The position numbers and the translations under genes are program-made. The notes under the pieces were generated by a model. It searched no databases, was not told the DNA's origin, and saw nothing but the letters and a program-made list of their open reading frames with translations. A stretch of DNA of 7,965 bases, from contig JAGDCQ010000295.1 in the NCBI GenBank assembly GCA_017958465.1, positions 1-7,965 on the forward strand. Reading direction: 5' to 3'. Shown here piece by piece: positions 5,862-7,965 of the stretch (its first letter is position 1; every line of letters begins with the position of its first letter). The DNA is from Lachnospiraceae bacterium (GTDB taxonomy: Bacteria > Bacillota > Clostridia > Lachnospirales > Lachnospiraceae).

Positions 5862-7052
5862 ATGACAAACCCAAACGGAAGATTTGGCATCCACGGCGGG
5901 CAGTATATCCCGGAAACACTGATGAATGCTGTGATCGAGCTTGAAAAGGCCTACGATCATTATAAAAATGACCCCGACTTCAACCGCGAGCTGGAGGAGC
6001 TTTTCAACGACTACGCCGGAAGGCCGTCACGCCTGTATTTTGCGGAGAAGATGACGGCGGACCTTGGCGGCGCAAAGGTTTACCTTAAGCGCGAGGACTT
6101 GAACCACACCGGCGCCCACAAGATCAACAATGTGCTTGGACAGGCGCTTCTCGCCAAGAAAATGGGCAAAACCCGCCTGATAGCGGAGACAGGTGCAGGC
6201 CAGCACGGCGTTGCGACTGCAACTGCGGCTGCGCTTATGGGGCTTGAGTGCGTTGTTTTTATGGGCGAGGAGGATACAAAGCGCCAGGCGCTCAACGTAT
6301 ACAGGATGCGGCTTCTCGGGGCAGAGGTCATCCCCGTAAAGACAGGCACTGCGACCCTTAAAGACGCTGTTTCCGAGGCTATGCGCGAGTGGACGTCACG
6401 CATCGAGGACACGCATTATTGCCTTGGTTCTGTTATGGGACCTCACCCTTTCCCTACAATTGTCCGGGATTTTCAGGCGGTGATCTCGAAGGAGATCAAG
6501 GCTCAGATCCTTGAAAAGGAGGGGAGGCTTCCGGATGCGGTCATTGCCTGCGTCGGCGGCGGTTCCAACGCCATCGGCAGCTTTTATCACTTTATCGAGG
6601 ATAAGTCCGTGCGGCTGATAGGCTGCGAGGCTGCGGGCCGCGGGATCGACACCTTTGAGACGGCTGCGACGGTAAACACAGGGCGCCTTGGGATCTTCCA
6701 CGGCATGAAGTCTTATTTCTGCCAGGACGAATATGGTCAGATCGCGCCTGTTTACTCGATCTCTGCGGGGCTTGATTACCCGGGGATAGGGCCTGAGCAC
6801 GCTTATCTGCACGACATCGGCCGCGCAGAGTATGTGCCTGTTACCGACGACGAGGCGGTTGAGGCCTTCGAGTATCTTGCCCGTACAGAGGGCATCATCC
6901 CTGCTATCGAGTCCGCGCATGCGGTGGCTTATGCAAGGAAGATCGCGCCCGGGATGCCAAAGGACAGTATCATCGTTATCACTGTTTCGGGCCGCGGCGA
7001 CAAGGACTGCGCAGCCATCGCGCGGTACAGAGGGGAGGACATCCATGAGTAA
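5862..7052 (+). CDS. trpB: Tryptophan synthase beta chain
   Basis: TrpB (396 residues) is the PLP-dependent subunit that condenses indole with L-serine to make tryptophan in the alpha2-beta2 complex. Numbering matches the Salmonella enzyme closely: PLP-binding K87 in HTGAHKINN, catalytic E109 in ETGAGQHG, phosphate loop GGGSN (232-236), D305 in LDYPGIG, and S377 in SGRGD. HGGQYIPETL (11-20) and this length identify the TrpB1 class that partners TrpA, not the longer stand-alone TrpB2. AGGAG at 5851-5855 precedes the ATG by six bases. The last eight bases overlap trpA, so the two subunits are translationally coupled, which fits their equal stoichiometry. Confidence 0.99.
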   Translation: MTNPNGRFGIHGGQYIPETLMNAVIELEKAYDHYKNDPDFNRELEELFNDYAGRPSRLYFAEKMTADLGGAKVYLKREDLNHTGAHKINNVLGQALLAKKMGKTRLIAETGAGQHGVATATAAALMGLECVVFMGEEDTKRQALNVYRMRLLGAEVIPVKTGTATLKDAVSEAMREWTSRIEDTHYCLGSVMGPHPFPTIVRDFQAVISKEIKAQILEKEGRLPDAVIACVGGGSNAIGSFYHFIEDKSVRLIGCEAAGRGIDTFETAATVNTGRLGIFHGMKSYFCQDEYGQIAPVYSISAGLDYPGIGPEHAYLHDIGRAEYVPVTDDEAVEAFEYLARTEGIIPAIESAHAVAYARKIAPGMPKDSIIVITVSGRGDKDCAAIARYRGEDIHE

Positions 7053-7815
7053 GATAAAAAGTGCATTTGAGAACGGCAAGGCGTTCATCCCCTTTTTCAC
7101 TTGCGGGGACCCCGACCTTGAAACTACGGCGGCTGCTGTAAGAGCGGCTGTGGCGGCGGGGGCCGACCTTGTGGAGCTTGGGATCCCGTTTTCCGACCCG
7201 ACGGCAGAGGGGCCTACGATCCAGGGGGCAAACCTTCGCGCGCTCACAGGCGGTGTCACCACCGACAAGATCTTCGGACTTGTGCGGGACCTTAGGACCG
7301 ATGTGTCCGTTCCGCTTGTTTTCATGACCTACGCAAATGTTGTGTTTTCTTACGGCGCGGAGCGGTTTATCTCAACCTGCAGCGAGATCGGCATCGACGG
7401 GCTTATCCTTCCGGACCTGCCTTTTGAGGAGAAGGAAGAGTTCCTGCCGCTCTGCCGCAAGTATGGCGTGGATCTGATCTCACTCATCGCGCCCACTTCC
7501 GCAAACCGCATCGCTATGATAGCAAAAGAGGCTGAAGGGTTTATTTATCTGGTTTCGAGCCTCGGTGTCACCGGCACCAGGTCCGAGATCACAACCGACC
7601 TTGCGTCCATCGTGAGCGTTATCCGTGAAAACACCGGTGTTCCCTGCGCCATAGGCTTTGGCATCTCGACGCCTGAGCAGGCCGCGAAGATGGCAAACCT
7701 CTCGGATGGCGCCATAGTGGGATCAGCCATTGTAAAACTCTTTGAAAAATACGGCAGATCCGCCCCGGAGCACGTCGGCGAGTTCGTAAAATCCATGAAA
7801 GCAGCAATTTCATAA
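7045..7815 (+). CDS. trpA: Tryptophan synthase alpha chain
   Basis: TrpA (256 residues) cleaves indole-3-glycerol phosphate to glyceraldehyde-3-phosphate and indole, which passes through a tunnel to TrpB. The frame is open further left, to an ATG at 6832, but that part lies inside trpB and is out of register with it. The ATG at 7045 has GGAGG at 7034-7038 and gives the family start MSKIKSAFENGKAFIPFFTCGDP. The catalytic Glu is E44 in VELGIPFSDP. The second catalytic residue, Asp60 of E. coli in 'ADGP', is Glu here (E55, TAEGP). Other motifs are intact: LILPDLP (120-126), loop GVTG (174-177), GFGIS (204-208) and VGSAIV (225-230). It contains no Trp residue. It is the last gene of the operon. 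Confidence 0.98.
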   Translation: MSKIKSAFENGKAFIPFFTCGDPDLETTAAAVRAAVAAGADLVELGIPFSDPTAEGPTIQGANLRALTGGVTTDKIFGLVRDLRTDVSVPLVFMTYANVVFSYGAERFISTCSEIGIDGLILPDLPFEEKEEFLPLCRKYGVDLISLIAPTSANRIAMIAKEAEGFIYLVSSLGVTGTRSEITTDLASIVSVIRENTGVPCAIGFGISTPEQAAKMANLSDGAIVGSAIVKLFEKYGRSAPEHVGEFVKSMKAAIS

Positions 7816-7818
7816 CCC

Positions 7819-7843
7819 GACCCAGGGGACGGTTCTCTGGGTC
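7819..7843. repeat. REP-like palindrome downstream of trpA
   Basis: GACCCAG (7819-7825) pairs with CTGGGTC (7837-7843), extended by one G-U and one G-C pair to a 9-bp stem with a 7-nt loop. It begins three bases after the trpA stop. The core GGGGACGGTTCT resembles a phrase I recall from dispersed intergenic palindromes in Clostridia, possibly linked to REP-associated (Y1/RAYT) transposases. No T-run follows, so it is a poor terminator on its own, though it may protect the mRNA 3' end. Confidence 0.55.
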
Positions 7844-7916
7844 AAGTGTATTATGTTGTCTTCTACGGTCGGGCAATCCCGCAAGGTACTTCACGGGGCC
7901 GGCTCGCGCCTTACAA

Positions 7917-7957
7917 AGTTCAGCAAAAACGCGTCACTGGCGCTTTTTTGCTGAACT
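7917..7957 (+). terminator. Probable trp operon terminator, long hairpin with U-run
   Basis: AGTTCAGCAAAAA (7917-7929) pairs perfectly with TTTTTGCTGAACT (7945-7957). Inside, after one C-T mismatch, GCGTC (7931-7935) pairs with GGCGC (7939-7943) including one G-U. The inner GC stem followed by six T's (7944-7949) is a terminator pattern, and the matching A-tract on the 5' side makes it potentially bidirectional. It lies about 100 nt after trpA. The stretch 7844-7916 between the two palindromes contains only a small CGGG/CCCG hairpin (7870-7881) and no gene I can support. Confidence 0.7.
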
Positions 7958-7965
7958 GGGTCTAC

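Noticed and set aside
6832..7044. N-terminal extension of trpA by 71 codons
   Set aside because: It lies within trpB in another frame; the Arg/Ser-rich translation is unlike TrpA. The ATG at 7045 has a good ribosome binding site and the family N-terminus.
6396..7325. 309-codon open frame on the - strand across trpB and trpA
   Set aside because: It lies antisense to two clearly functional genes, has no recognisable motif or ribosome binding site, and is explained by high GC and codon bias of the sense genes.
7619..7894. 91-codon - strand frame across the 3' end of trpA
   Set aside because: It is mostly antisense to trpA, crosses the REP-like palindrome, and has no recognisable features.

Overview
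The window carries a complete tryptophan biosynthesis operon, trpEGDCFBA, all on the + strand (1182-7815). It sits behind a tryptophan-type T-box leader and downstream of a small toxin-antitoxin pair. The T-box leader, the unfused trpE, trpG, trpD, trpC and trpF, strong GGAGG-type ribosome binding sites and the protein style all point to a Clostridia-class Firmicute, probably a Lachnospiraceae-like gut or rumen organism. That placement is an inference from sequence style, not a measured match.

Layout. Positions 1-643 hold a Phd/YefM-type antitoxin, cut off by the left edge, overlapping a PIN-domain (VapC-like) toxin. This part looks lower in GC than the trp genes and is probably a mobile module. 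Positions 644-785 hold no gene, but contain GC-rich hairpins and an 11-bp tandem repeat. A good sigma-A-type promoter (786-814) has a perfect inverted repeat in its spacer. The leader RNA (about 821-1147) carries a UGG specifier, the conserved T-box motif and a terminator with eight U's just before trpE.

The seven genes follow with short gaps: 14 nt (E-G), 33 (G-D), 67 (D-C), 21 (C-F), 18 (F-B) and an 8-nt overlap (B-A). Together they convert chorismate to L-tryptophan: TrpE/TrpG make anthranilate, TrpD adds phosphoribose, TrpF isomerises, TrpC closes the indole ring, and TrpA/TrpB complete tryptophan. All catalytic motifs I looked for are present. The one notable change is Glu in place of the usual catalytic Asp in TrpA. 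The two widest gaps each hold an RNA hairpin, and the trpD-trpC gap is also tiled by a 23-codon reading frame.

After trpA (7816-7965) there is a REP-like palindrome and a long hairpin with a U-run that is the likely operon terminator. I see no previously undescribed multi-gene system. The unusual points are regulatory: possible DNA-level control on top of the T-box, an unusual leader architecture, and intercistronic elements.
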